Shown: piece after piece, positions 8,345 to 16,455 of the stretch
Layout of the letters: each line of letters begins with the position of its first letter
How positions within the stretch are numbered: the first letter of the stretch is position 1
Source: CAYUWM01 sp964448395
Lineage (GTDB): Bacteria > Chloroflexota > Dehalococcoidia > E44-bin15
DNA: 44,177 nucleotides
Assembly (NCBI GenBank): GCA_964448395.1
Contig: CAYUWM010000006.1
Coordinates: 1-44,177 of the forward strand
Direction of reading: 5' to 3'
Notes under the pieces: model-generated
What the model saw: only the letters and a program-made list of their open reading frames with translations
The model's database searches: none
Told to the model about the DNA's origin: nothing
Program-made: the position numbers and the translations under genes

Positions 8345-9778
8345 TCATTCGATCCCAGCAATCCTTTTAGCCTTCGTTTTGCACTGTTCTAAATCGCAGC
8401 CCGATGCCGCGATGGACTTAAAGGTCTGCACTGCGCCGCCTCCGCTGATGCACATTGCATGGTACCACCCGGCGAACTCGGAGGCGGTCATATCCTCTAT
8501 CAGTTTAAAAGCGCGAATCCGGTCTTCGGTGGACACATCGTCCTTACCCTTATAGTATTTCTCAAGGTATTTGCCGATCTCAGGATTGAAATAGTCTTTC
8601 TCCGAGGCCATCGTTGCCACCAGCCCGCCGGCGGCATCCTGCATGATGAATCGATCTTCTCCTACCCGCTTTGAGGAGAATACCTTACCGGTTGCCACCG
8701 TCGCCAGTTTGGGGCTGAAAATGCCCGATTCATGTTTCCATCCCTCGACCGCGGCATAGGTTATCAACGAGTCCATTATCTGAACCGCCATCGACATCTC
8801 GCACATATTGTCGACAATGTGAGCCGCACCGGCTACTCCATTATAGTCTGCGATTAGCCCTGTGGCCCCCAGTGAAAGCTCCATGTTATTGCGGCGGCAC
8901 ATGCATTTATGCCAGGCGTGTGACGCCCCCAGAATGACCCCGAATATGATGCCCGGCCCGTACTCGCCACACATGAACACCCGCTCCCAGGGCACGAACA
9001 CGTCATCGAAAACTATCATCGATTCCACGTGGCCGCCGTATTTCGAGCTTATCGGATTCTCCAGCTGCTTCGATTCGGCAGGGGCATGTCCCCGCTTGCA
9101 GATGAACGTTATCCCCTCGGCATCCACCGGTGTAAAGAAACCTACGAAATAATCCTCCGCGAACTCAATCTCCATAATACACAGCATATCGGTATACGGG
9201 GCGGCCGTGCTGTGGGACTTGGCCCCCCTGACCACTATGCCATCCTGCCTCTTTTCGACAACATGCAGGTACATATCGGGGTCAGCCTGCTCCGTTGCCC
9301 CCTTGCTCCTGTCGCCCTTGGGGCTTATGAACCCGCCGCCGATGATCCAGTCCTCCCTCTGCGCCTGCTTGACTATCTCAACCACATTCTGATGGTAACT
9401 GCTTCCGGTTGCCTTATCGATATCATGGCTGGCGGCCCATGCCGCATGCAACACATCAGCGGTTATACACCTGTAGGAACAGGGGCAGGGGCTTTCGCCC
9501 ATGCCCTTCATCAACTTTATCTTGGCAAAGGCATCCTGCTCATCCCGCATCAGGTGCGTCCATCGGCTTATCTCCTCACCGATGATGGGAGACACTACCC
9601 TGGAGAGATCAGAGCACTGCTTGTCGTGGCACATCTGGAAGGTCGTCGCTGCCGACTCAATCCCCGCCCTGAAAGCGGGGTGATCGACGATATTCTCTAT
9701 CTTCTCCCCCTCCATGTATACGTTAGGCTTCTGTTTCCTCAGACTCTCGATATACTCTTCTCGCGTACGTATGCCCAC
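8345..9778 (-). CDS. 4-hydroxybutyryl-CoA dehydratase/vinylacetyl-CoA isomerase-like flavoprotein
   Basis: A 477-aa member of the HpaB/AbfD family. In Clostridium AbfD a [4Fe-4S] cluster is bound by Cys99, Cys103, His292 and Cys299. Here Cys100-x3-Cys104 and His287-x6-Cys294 have the same spacing, and the stretch after the last Cys (to ADYNG) aligns without gaps, so this is the radical dehydratase type rather than the cluster-free 4-hydroxyphenylacetate hydroxylase type. The start is a GTG at 9778 preceded by AAAGGGGG; the preceding gene's stop overlaps this ribosome site, indicating translational coupling with the hydrolase. The true substrate may be 4-hydroxybutyryl-CoA or another acyl-CoA; the rest of that pathway is not in the window. 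The FAD and Fe-S content are predicted, not shown. Confidence 0.85.
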   Translation of the reverse strand: MGIRTREEYIESLRKQKPNVYMEGEKIENIVDHPAFRAGIESAATTFQMCHDKQCSDLSRVVSPIIGEEISRWTHLMRDEQDAFAKIKLMKGMGESPCPCSYRCITADVLHAAWAASHDIDKATGSSYHQNVVEIVKQAQREDWIIGGGFISPKGDRSKGATEQADPDMYLHVVEKRQDGIVVRGAKSHSTAAPYTDMLCIMEIEFAEDYFVGFFTPVDAEGITFICKRGHAPAESKQLENPISSKYGGHVESMIVFDDVFVPWERVFMCGEYGPGIIFGVILGASHAWHKCMCRRNNMELSLGATGLIADYNGVAGAAHIVDNMCEMSMAVQIMDSLITYAAVEGWKHESGIFSPKLATVATGKVFSSKRVGEDRFIMQDAAGGLVATMASEKDYFNPEIGKYLEKYYKGKDDVSTEDRIRAFKLIEDMTASEFAGWYHAMCISGGGAVQTFKSIAASGCDLEQCKTKAKRIAGIE

Positions 9779-9790
9779 TAGACGCCCCCT

Positions 9791-10612
9791 TTACTGGCTT
9801 TCCTGGTCCCCTTTTAAGAAACCCAAGACCTCTCTATTGAACCGTCCGCTCATCTCCACGAAAAACGCGTGCGAGCCTCCCTCGAACTTCACCAGCCTAG
9901 CACCGATAATCCTGTCCGCCAAAGTCTCGGAAGAGGTGAACGGTATTATCCTGTCGCCGGTCCCAACTATCACCAGTGTGGGGGCCTTGATATCACGCAA
10001 ACGATCCAACGTGCTATGAGAGTTGGCCGCTCTGAGCTGTCCTTTGATCCCACCGACCCCAATATACCTGAGAAAAACCTTGAAAATGGGAACTATACAG
10101 AGCTGGAACAATCTCCTGTTGAAAGCCAGGGAGGTTACCGCGCCCATTACCTGCTGCAGATCCTTATTTGCCAATGCTTCAAGATCTTCTGCGGAAGCAC
10201 CCGCCTCCAAACCCATCTCCCGCACTACACTGTCATTGATATTCCCCGTATCAGCGGTGGTACATACCAGCACAAGCTTATCGACCCTCTCCGGGTAGTT
10301 GATGGCCAACTCCTGAGCAATCATCCCGCCCAAAGAGGTCCCTACTATATGTGCCTTATCGATTCCCAGGTGATCCATCAGGCCGATTGTATCATCCGCC
10401 ATTGTCCTTACAGTATATGGCTCATTAGGTTTGCTGCTCTTCCCCACACCCCTGTTATCGAAAATGACCACCCTGTAGTGCTTCCTGAAAGCGTTTAGCT
10501 GGAAGAACCACCCTGACCCCGGGCCACCAAGACCCATTATGAAAACCAGTGGCTCCCCCTTGCCGTGTACTTCGTAATATATATTGACTCCGTTTACCTT
10601 TGTTCTAGGCAT
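9791..10612 (-). CDS. Alpha/beta-fold hydrolase
   Basis: A 273-aa alpha/beta hydrolase. The nucleophile elbow GTSLGG (Gly-x-Ser-x-Gly), the oxyanion-side LGGPGSG turn, FDNRGVGKS, and a late GGSHAFFVE segment with the catalytic His are all seen. The frame is open upstream to an ATG at 10663, but the ATG at 10612 is chosen because it has AAGGAG eight bases before it and the homologous region starts there. It is 12 bases upstream of the dehydratase-like gene and probably co-transcribed. It may be a thioesterase or ester/lactone hydrolase for the same pathway; specificity is unknown. Confidence 0.87.
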   Translation of the reverse strand: MPRTKVNGVNIYYEVHGKGEPLVFIMGLGGPGSGWFFQLNAFRKHYRVVIFDNRGVGKSSKPNEPYTVRTMADDTIGLMDHLGIDKAHIVGTSLGGMIAQELAINYPERVDKLVLVCTTADTGNINDSVVREMGLEAGASAEDLEALANKDLQQVMGAVTSLAFNRRLFQLCIVPIFKVFLRYIGVGGIKGQLRAANSHSTLDRLRDIKAPTLVIVGTGDRIIPFTSSETLADRIIGARLVKFEGGSHAFFVEMSGRFNREVLGFLKGDQESQ

Positions 10613-10731
10613 TACGCCACTCCTTACTGCTAAATTACACAATACTGAGGCTACTTTAACCACGCGACAGCAGTAATGTCAATAGCATAAAGTAATATCG
10701 ATACCTGCCCCATATACGCCGCAGGAGCACC

Positions 10732-10769
10732 TTGACAGCATCTCTAGGATATAGTAAACTCTATAGAGT
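10732..10769 (+). promoter_or_regulatory. Putative sigma70 promoter with 12-bp palindrome at the start site
   Basis: TTGACA (10732-10737), a 17-base spacer and TAAACT (10755-10760) form a moderate promoter pointing to the corrinoid operon. The perfect palindrome ACTCTATAGAGT (10758-10769) overlaps the -10 end and the expected start site, where a repressor could act. If used, it gives a leader of roughly 465 bases. Confidence 0.45.
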
Positions 10770-10937
10770 AGGTATGTAACATGTGATGATTTGCCATTGA
10801 GGTGTCTGGATCCGTATTGAGAATCACCCCCCACGAAGAATTAAACTCCACTCCCCTTCACTTTAAAACCTCAAATAGCCCCCGGCACTGGCCCCCTGTT
10901 TCCCCCAGAATCACCCTCCGTAAACTTACCTCCTAAG

Positions 10938-11197
10938 CTAGCCACATTCCTACTGTGGCTCCGAGAGAGAACGGAATCTCGTGGGTGAAAGCCCCATGAG
11001 ACCGGCGAGAACGGCGTCTTAGAGGGCGTTGAAGGATGACGGCGGATTCGGGTTGCCTGAGGCAAATGGTGCAGCGACTCATCTGGTGAACGCTGAACCT
11101 TCTTTGACCGACGGCGAGAACAAGAAAACAAGCAATGCTAAATGAATACCGTGCCCCGGAACGAAGGTGCCTCGACAGGTCCTTTTTCAGGCTATGG
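10938..11197 (+). mobile_element. Structured RNA-like segment, possible group II intron domain I remnant
   Basis: Several neat stems stand in a row on the plus strand: AGCCACA/TGTGGCT (10940-10946 with 10954-10960), a 9-bp stem with one G-T pair (10977-10985 with 10993-11001, loop TGAAAGC), and TTGCC-TGA-GGCAA near 11053. The string TGCTAAATGAATACCGTG and the following GGAACGAAGGTG near 11134-11170 remind me of bacterial group II intron domain I sequences, from memory only. No reverse transcriptase frame and no domain V hairpin follow, so it would be a decayed fragment. The alternative is a leader RNA controlling the corrinoid operon downstream. Confidence 0.35.
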
Positions 11198-11233
11198 TAT
11201 GCATTGCGGGCTGGTCAGGCAGGGGGATAGATC

Positions 11234-11917
11234 ATGGTTGATTCTATGAAGGATTTCAAAATAGAGCTCGATGAGAAGAGCGTATACCGCATCCTCGGCT
11301 ATTCCAATGGACACAAGCCAAAATCTTCTATCCGCTCGCTGGTGGACACGGAGATGGCACAGGCCTACGATCTCATCCACCCGTCATGTTCCTACCAGAT
11401 AATGGATATCAAGCGAATACGCCGACCCAGAGTCAACCTGGTTAACGGAACAAATATAACCCTCACCAGCGAGGTTCTGAGCTGGGGGCTACATCACTGC
11501 GAGCAGGCGGTCATATTCGTAGCCAGCATCGGACAGGCACTGGAGGCAAGGGTAACGCAACTGATGGCTGATGGTCAGAGCGGGAAGGCAGTCATACTCG
11601 ATGCCATAGGCTCCGAAGCCACAGAGAAAACGGTATGCTATCTCCAAGACCAGATCCGAGAGGTCGCCAAATTTGATGACGGAGAATCCACGCTGCGTTA
11701 CAGCCCCGGCTATTGCGATTGGGACATCACCCAGCAGAAGGTACTGTTTAAAGCAATGGACTCTATCCCCACGCAGGTGAGCCTCAGCGACGAGTGTGTC
11801 ATGACGCCCCGTAAGTCCGTCTCCGGCATCATCGGACTGGGGTGGAGCGAGAAGCCCCGCCTCAGGCTTTCACCGTGCCGATTCTGCACCCGACAGGATT
11901 GTAAAAACAGGAGGTAG
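11234..11917 (+). CDS. Stand-alone MetH-type activation domain protein (corrinoid reactivation)
   Basis: A 227-aa protein matching the AdoMet-binding activation domain of B12-dependent methionine synthase. The AdoMet-binding core is visible as Arg155 plus SPGYCDW (157-163) and the later MTPRKSVSGIIG block. The C-terminus ends with three cysteines (215, 218, 223) in CRFCTRQDC. In MetH this domain reductively remethylates cob(II)alamin with AdoMet. Here it is a separate gene heading a corrinoid methyl-transfer operon (1-base gap to the next gene), so it probably reactivates the corrinoid protein at 15732-16421 in place of a RamA-type ATP-dependent ferredoxin. ATG 11234 follows AGGGGGATAG. Confidence 0.85.
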   Translation: MVDSMKDFKIELDEKSVYRILGYSNGHKPKSSIRSLVDTEMAQAYDLIHPSCSYQIMDIKRIRRPRVNLVNGTNITLTSEVLSWGLHHCEQAVIFVASIGQALEARVTQLMADGQSGKAVILDAIGSEATEKTVCYLQDQIREVAKFDDGESTLRYSPGYCDWDITQQKVLFKAMDSIPTQVSLSDECVMTPRKSVSGIIGLGWSEKPRLRLSPCRFCTRQDCKNRR

Positions 11918-11918
11918 T

Positions 11919-13352
11919 TTGGTCAGAAAAGGTCTGGAAGGCGGTAGATATAAACCGCTATCAGAAGAAGATATCAGCCGTATCCACGAAACTGCGATGA
12001 GGGTTTTCGAGGAGGTGGGGGTCCAGGTCAACTCCGAGAAGGCCTTAAACTATTTCCGGGATGCCGGAGCCAAGATCGATGACCACGTCGTAAAGCTGCC
12101 TCGGGAGACGGTGATGGGTCTCATCAGCAGGGCGCCGTCCGAGATCACCCTTTACGGTCGCGATCCAAAGCATAATCTGCATCTTGGTGATGCCAGGGTC
12201 TACGCCGGCACGGGCGGCACCGCCCTCAACATCATCGACGGCGTCTCCGGCGAGAGGCGTCGCGCCACACTCCAAGACCTGAAAAACATCGCCAAACTGG
12301 TCGACAGCCTGGGAAACATCCACTTCTTCCTTTTGCCGACTTACCCCGATGACGTCCCGACAGATATAGTGGATGTCAACCGTTTCTTTGCCGGCCTGGA
12401 CAACACCTCCAAGCACATTATGGGCGGGGTCTACACCCGTGAGGGGCTCCAGGATGTGCTCCGCATGGCACAGATTGTCGCCGGCTCGGCAGATGAACTG
12501 CAGCGGCACCCCGTAATTTCACTTATATTATGTGCCATCAGCCCGCTGATGATAGATAGCGCCTATGGCGACATGATAATCGCCGTGGCCCAGGCCGGCA
12601 TCCCCGTAGCCCTTCCCGCAGAACCCCTGTGCGGCTCTACCTCCCCGGTAACCCTCGCCGGTAACACTGTCATCCAAACCGTAGATTCGCTGGCAGAGGT
12701 ATGCCTCACCCAACTGGTTAACCCCGGCACACCGGCGATATTTGGCTCCGTAGCTTCCAGCAACGACTTCCGCGATCTAAAATACATCACCGGATGCATC
12801 GAGATGGGGCTGCTCAACACCGCCAGCGCCCAGATGGCCCAGCTCTACAAGCTGCCATTCTATGCCACCGCCGGCATGTCCGACTCCAAGGTGGTCGATG
12901 CCCAGTGCGGCTACGAATCTGCCCTATCCCTTCTGCTGTGCGCCCTGGGTGGGGCAAACTACATCCATGATGCTGCCGGGTTGATGGACTTCGCCCTCAG
13001 CGTGAGCCTGGAGAAGTACGTGACCGACAATGAGATCATCGGCATGGTGATGCGGGCGGTGGAGGGGATAAAGGTAAACGATGATACTCTGGCCTTCGAC
13101 CTGATTAAAGATGCCGGCCCCGCGGGGCACTTCATCTACGCCAGGCATACCCGCAAGCACATCCGCAGCGAGCACTACCAGCCCGCCCTCAGCGACAGGG
13201 ACCATTTCAGCGACTGGCAGGCTAAGGGCAAGCCAGACACCGCCGCCAGGGCAAAGGCCAGGGCTGAAAAGATACTTTCCGAACCCGGATATCGGCTGCC
13301 GGAGGATACACGCCGGCAAATAATCGCCGAGATACCGGGGATAATAGATTGA
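11919..13352 (+). CDS. MttB-superfamily methyltransferase 1 (non-pyrrolysine)
   Basis: A 477-aa protein of the trimethylamine methyltransferase (MttB) superfamily, which transfers a methyl group from a methylated amine to a corrinoid protein. The family features FFAGLDNTSKHIMGG, an internal GSTSPVTLAGN segment and a C-terminal end in IPGIID are present. The frame has no in-frame amber codon, so it is of the non-pyrrolysine class that includes the glycine betaine enzyme MtgB. The start is TTG at 11919, directly preceded by AGGAGGTAG, and the upstream stop is one base away. Followed after 7 bases by the pterin methyltransferase. The likely substrate is a quaternary amine; which one is not known. 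Confidence 0.88.
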   Translation: MVRKGLEGGRYKPLSEEDISRIHETAMRVFEEVGVQVNSEKALNYFRDAGAKIDDHVVKLPRETVMGLISRAPSEITLYGRDPKHNLHLGDARVYAGTGGTALNIIDGVSGERRRATLQDLKNIAKLVDSLGNIHFFLLPTYPDDVPTDIVDVNRFFAGLDNTSKHIMGGVYTREGLQDVLRMAQIVAGSADELQRHPVISLILCAISPLMIDSAYGDMIIAVAQAGIPVALPAEPLCGSTSPVTLAGNTVIQTVDSLAEVCLTQLVNPGTPAIFGSVASSNDFRDLKYITGCIEMGLLNTASAQMAQLYKLPFYATAGMSDSKVVDAQCGYESALSLLLCALGGANYIHDAAGLMDFALSVSLEKYVTDNEIIGMVMRAVEGIKVNDDTLAFDLIKDAGPAGHFIYARHTRKHIRSEHYQPALSDRDHFSDWQAKGKPDTAARAKARAEKILSEPGYRLPEDTRRQIIAEIPGIID

Positions 13353-13359
13353 GGTTATC

Positions 13360-14166
13360 ATGCTGATCATCGGGGAGAAGATAAACGCCACCAGCAAACG
13401 TGTGGCTGAGGCTATAATTAACAAGGATGCCTCCTTCCTTCAGGGGCTGGCCCAGCGACAGGTGGAGGCCGGTGCCGACTACATCGACGTGAATACGGGC
13501 ACCGGGCAGGGTAGGGATCAGGAGATAACCGACCTCAAGTGGGCGATAGATGTGGTGCGACAAGCCGTCGACGCACCGCTATGCCTCGACAGCTCCGATC
13601 CCCAGGCATTAGCAGCGGCAACGGCACATTATACGGGGTCCGAGCTGATAATCAACTCGGTGAACGCGGAGAAGGACAGACTGGATCCCATCGGCCGGGC
13701 GGCGGCCGAGCGCGGGGCGGGAGTGATAGCCCTGGTCATGGGGGAAGGGGGCATACCCCGCACGGTCGATGAGCGGGTTGCCGCCGCCGACCTTATTATG
13801 AATCACTTGAAACAGCTCGGCGTGAAAGAGGAGCAGGTCTATTTCGATCCCCTGGTGCTTCCCATCTCCGTAGACACCGAGCAGGGGCTGGTAACGCTCC
13901 AGACCATTGAGCAGATCAAGTCGCGGTACCCGTCGGCCAAGACTGTGGTCGGGCTGAGCAACATCTCTTACGGGCTGCCCCAGAGGGGCATAATCAACCG
14001 CGCCTTCCTGCTGATGGCGGCCGCGGTAGGGCTGGACGCCGCGATAATGGACCCCACCGATATGCGGATGATGAGCATGGTCCGGGTCTCCGATATGCTC
14101 ATCGGGAAAGACCCGGCATGCAAAGGCTTTATCAAGGCACATCGTAAGGGTATGCTACCTGAGTAA
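13360..14166 (+). CDS. Methyltetrahydrofolate:corrinoid methyltransferase (AcsE/MtgA type)
   Basis: A 268-aa pterin-binding TIM-barrel protein. The opening IIGEKINAT, then AGADYIDVNTG, and the aspartate-rich CLDSSDP strand match the MtgA/AcsE/MetH pterin-binding family, which exchanges methyl groups between methyl-corrinoid protein and tetrahydrofolate. Length is typical for the single-domain form. In this operon it would pass the methyl group taken off the amine to THF, feeding the methyl branch of the Wood-Ljungdahl pathway, or run the other way. ATG 13360 follows a weak GAGG. Confidence 0.9.
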   Translation: MLIIGEKINATSKRVAEAIINKDASFLQGLAQRQVEAGADYIDVNTGTGQGRDQEITDLKWAIDVVRQAVDAPLCLDSSDPQALAAATAHYTGSELIINSVNAEKDRLDPIGRAAAERGAGVIALVMGEGGIPRTVDERVAAADLIMNHLKQLGVKEEQVYFDPLVLPISVDTEQGLVTLQTIEQIKSRYPSAKTVVGLSNISYGLPQRGIINRAFLLMAAAVGLDAAIMDPTDMRMMSMVRVSDMLIGKDPACKGFIKAHRKGMLPE

Positions 14167-14190
14167 GAGCTAACGATAGCGAGGTATGAA

Positions 14191-15723
14191 TTGGCTAGAG
14201 AAGGTATATTAATACAGAATCCCCTTACCCGGTTGAACCGGGAACAGGTAGAGAGAATCCACCGGGCTTCAATGGACATATTACTCGACCCCGGACTGCT
14301 AAGCTTCAACAAAGAGGCTGCCGAGATATTCGGCAGCAACGGCGCAGATGTCACGCCGATCACCCCCAGCGATCACCCCTGCTGGCGGGTGAAGATGCCG
14401 CAGAAGCTGGTGATGGACGCCATCGACAGCGCGCCCAAGACTGTGAAGCTGGGGGCGAGGAACCCGGACAACACGCTGATCTTGAAAGGCGACGAGCCGA
14501 GGGTGCATTTCATAACCGGGTCGGAGACCAATATCTGGCTCGACGTCGACTTCCCAACCTACGTGAAGAAAGACGATCACAATATCGAGATCCAGTTGCC
14601 GCAGTTCAAACCCAGACGAGGAACGCTTGCCGACCTGTGCGACTCGGCGCACGTTTGTGAGCACCTCCAGACGGTGGACGGGTATATCCGCACCGTGAAT
14701 ATACAGGACAAGGACATCACCGAGGAAAACAAGGACGTCAATAAATTCTTCGCCTCACTGAACCACAATACCAAGCACTTCATGTCGGGACTGACCAGCC
14801 TGAGCCAGCTGGACAACGTGGTTAAGATGGCCCGGATAATCGCTGGGGGCGAGGAAAAGTTGAAGGAGAACCCGATCATCTCTTTCATAACCTGCCTGGT
14901 CAAGAGCCCCCTCCAGTTCGTCGAGGATACCACCGACACCTTCATGGAGGTATGCAAACGGGGGCTTCCCATTGTGGTCTCATCCTCGCCCCAGGCGGGG
15001 AGCACCGCCCCCATCAAGGAAGCCGGCATCATGGCCCAGATAAATGCCGAAGTGCTGGCCGGCATCACCCTCGGCCAGCTGGTGAACCGGGGAGCCCCGG
15101 TGATATACGGCAGCGTTCCGGTCAGGGCGCGCATGGACACCCTCGGCGATTCATACGGTGCCGTCGAGACCAGCCAGTACAATGTGGACTGCGCGCAGAT
15201 GGCCCGGTTCTATAGCATGCCCAACTATTCCACATCGGGTGTTTGCGATACCAAGGTACCGGGGCAGCAGGCCTCGATCGAGAGGTTGTTCTCAGACATA
15301 CTGGTCACCTTGAGCGGGCCCCAGTACCTGCACTGCGCGTTCGGCCTCCTCGACTGCAACTCCGTCTTCTGCCTGCTCCAGGCCGTCATCGACGACGCCC
15401 ACTTCCAGATGATCAAATTCTTCCTCAGGCAGCCGCGGATCGACGAAACCGAGATTTCCACCACCCTGAAGCAGATAAGAGAGGTGGTGCAGACACCGCA
15501 AAAGCTGTATATCAGCTACATCCGCAAGGTTATGCGCAGCGGGGAGCTCTCCCCGTCCTATCCTTTCGAGGGGGGAAGCGAGGGCGACGACGTGTTCCGG
15601 CTGGCATACGAAAAAATGAACGAGCTGCTCGCCAAGCCGGTGGAGCATATAGATAAGAATACCATCGCCAGGATATTCAGTGAAATACCCGGCATACTGC
15701 CGAGGCTGAACGTTTACGGATAA
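14191..15723 (+). CDS. MttB-superfamily methyltransferase 2 (non-pyrrolysine)
   Basis: A 510-aa second MttB-like protein, clearly homologous to the one at 11919-13352 but strongly diverged (compare FFASLNHNTKHFMSG with FFAGLDNTSKHIMGG). It has extra residues in the N-terminal third (around residues 105-150). No in-frame amber codon. The start is TTG 14191 after a GAGG. It ends in IPGILPRLNVYG, like the first paralogue's end. It lies 8 bases before the corrinoid protein gene. The two paralogues may take different methylated amines, or form a hetero-oligomer; both are inference. Confidence 0.87.
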   Translation: MAREGILIQNPLTRLNREQVERIHRASMDILLDPGLLSFNKEAAEIFGSNGADVTPITPSDHPCWRVKMPQKLVMDAIDSAPKTVKLGARNPDNTLILKGDEPRVHFITGSETNIWLDVDFPTYVKKDDHNIEIQLPQFKPRRGTLADLCDSAHVCEHLQTVDGYIRTVNIQDKDITEENKDVNKFFASLNHNTKHFMSGLTSLSQLDNVVKMARIIAGGEEKLKENPIISFITCLVKSPLQFVEDTTDTFMEVCKRGLPIVVSSSPQAGSTAPIKEAGIMAQINAEVLAGITLGQLVNRGAPVIYGSVPVRARMDTLGDSYGAVETSQYNVDCAQMARFYSMPNYSTSGVCDTKVPGQQASIERLFSDILVTLSGPQYLHCAFGLLDCNSVFCLLQAVIDDAHFQMIKFFLRQPRIDETEISTTLKQIREVVQTPQKLYISYIRKVMRSGELSPSYPFEGGSEGDDVFRLAYEKMNELLAKPVEHIDKNTIARIFSEIPGILPRLNVYG

Positions 15724-15731
15724 GGGAGGGC

Positions 15732-16421
15732 ATGATGAGTGAAGATATTATCGCCGCACTCAAAGAGAACGTCATACAGGGGCGAAAGACCGCGGAAGAC
15801 GAAGGGATAGACGAGGACCTGACCGGTCCCGGTGTATTGGAGCTCACGCAGCAGGCGATAGACAGCAAGATACCGCCGGACAGGATAATCAAAGAGGGGT
15901 TGACCGCCGGTATGCAGGTGGTGGGGGAGAAGTTCTCGACCAAGGAGTATTTCATCCCCGACATGCTGGCCTCCGCCGATGCGGTAGGCGCAGCCATGGA
16001 TATCCTCAAGCCGCTACTCGAGTCGGCAAACGTCGAGACCAAGGGGAAATTCGCCATAGCCACGGTGCAAGGGGATATCCACGATATCGGCAAAAACATC
16101 GTCGCTATTCTTCTCAAAGGCGCCGGATACGAAGTGAGCGACCTGGGCATAGACGTGCCCGCTGAGAAAATAGTGGAGTACGTGAAGAACGAGAACCCCG
16201 ATTACCTGGGGCTCTCCGCCCTGCTGACCACCACCATGGTGGCGATGGGGCAGGTCATCGAAGCCCTGAAGGCCGCCGGCCTGAGGGACAAGGTCAAGGT
16301 GCTCATCGGCGGTGCGGCGGTATCCGAAGATTTTGCCCGCGAGATCGGGGTGGACGCATACTGCCTGGACGGTTTCGAGGCGGTCAAGGTGCTGGATGCG
16401 TTCCGAGAAGGTAAAATTTAG
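15732..16421 (+). CDS. Corrinoid (B12-binding) methyl-carrier protein, MttC/MtgC type
   Basis: A 229-aa dimethylamine/trimethylamine-type corrinoid protein. Residues 1-95 form the helical cap domain (KEYFIPDMLASADA) and residues 100-229 the Rossmann-like B12 domain with DIHDIG at 115-120, in which His117 is the predicted lower cobalt ligand. The later GLSALLTTTM and the Gly-Gly-Ala-Ala region fit the nucleotide-tail pocket. It should be the shared methyl carrier between the MttB-like proteins and the pterin methyltransferase of this operon. Start ATG 15732 follows AGGGAGGGC; a second ATG is in the next codon. Confidence 0.93.
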   Translation: MMSEDIIAALKENVIQGRKTAEDEGIDEDLTGPGVLELTQQAIDSKIPPDRIIKEGLTAGMQVVGEKFSTKEYFIPDMLASADAVGAAMDILKPLLESANVETKGKFAIATVQGDIHDIGKNIVAILLKGAGYEVSDLGIDVPAEKIVEYVKNENPDYLGLSALLTTTMVAMGQVIEALKAAGLRDKVKVLIGGAAVSEDFAREIGVDAYCLDGFEAVKVLDAFREGKI

Positions 16422-16455
16422 GATATGACAACATTCGATTAAGGAGGTCTTGAGC

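Larger units (their letters stand above)
10613..11233. other. 621-bp intergenic region without a credible gene
   Basis: This gap separates the minus-strand hydrolase from the plus-strand corrinoid operon. It holds a plus-strand promoter with a palindrome (10732-10769), an unusually C-rich stretch (about 10820-10920), and a structured segment (about 10938-11197) described separately. The only long frame here (minus strand, 10871-11131) is rich in Ser/Arg/Pro, has no ribosome-binding site and matches no family I know, so I do not call it a gene. Confidence 0.7.

Noticed and set aside
9791..10663. Longer start (ATG 10663) for the alpha/beta hydrolase
   Set aside because: The extra 17 residues do not belong to the fold, and the AAGGAG site serves ATG 10612.
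10871..11131. Minus-strand 86-codon frame in the large intergenic region
   Set aside because: No ribosome site, odd Ser/Arg/Pro composition, and it overlaps the structured RNA-like segment.
10930..11230. Cobalamin riboswitch or T-box before the corrinoid operon
   Set aside because: Expected from context, but I do not see the cobalamin core boxes nor a T-box sequence (TGGNACCGCG). Only loose similarity to T-box stem I (AGAGAG, GGTGAAA) is present.
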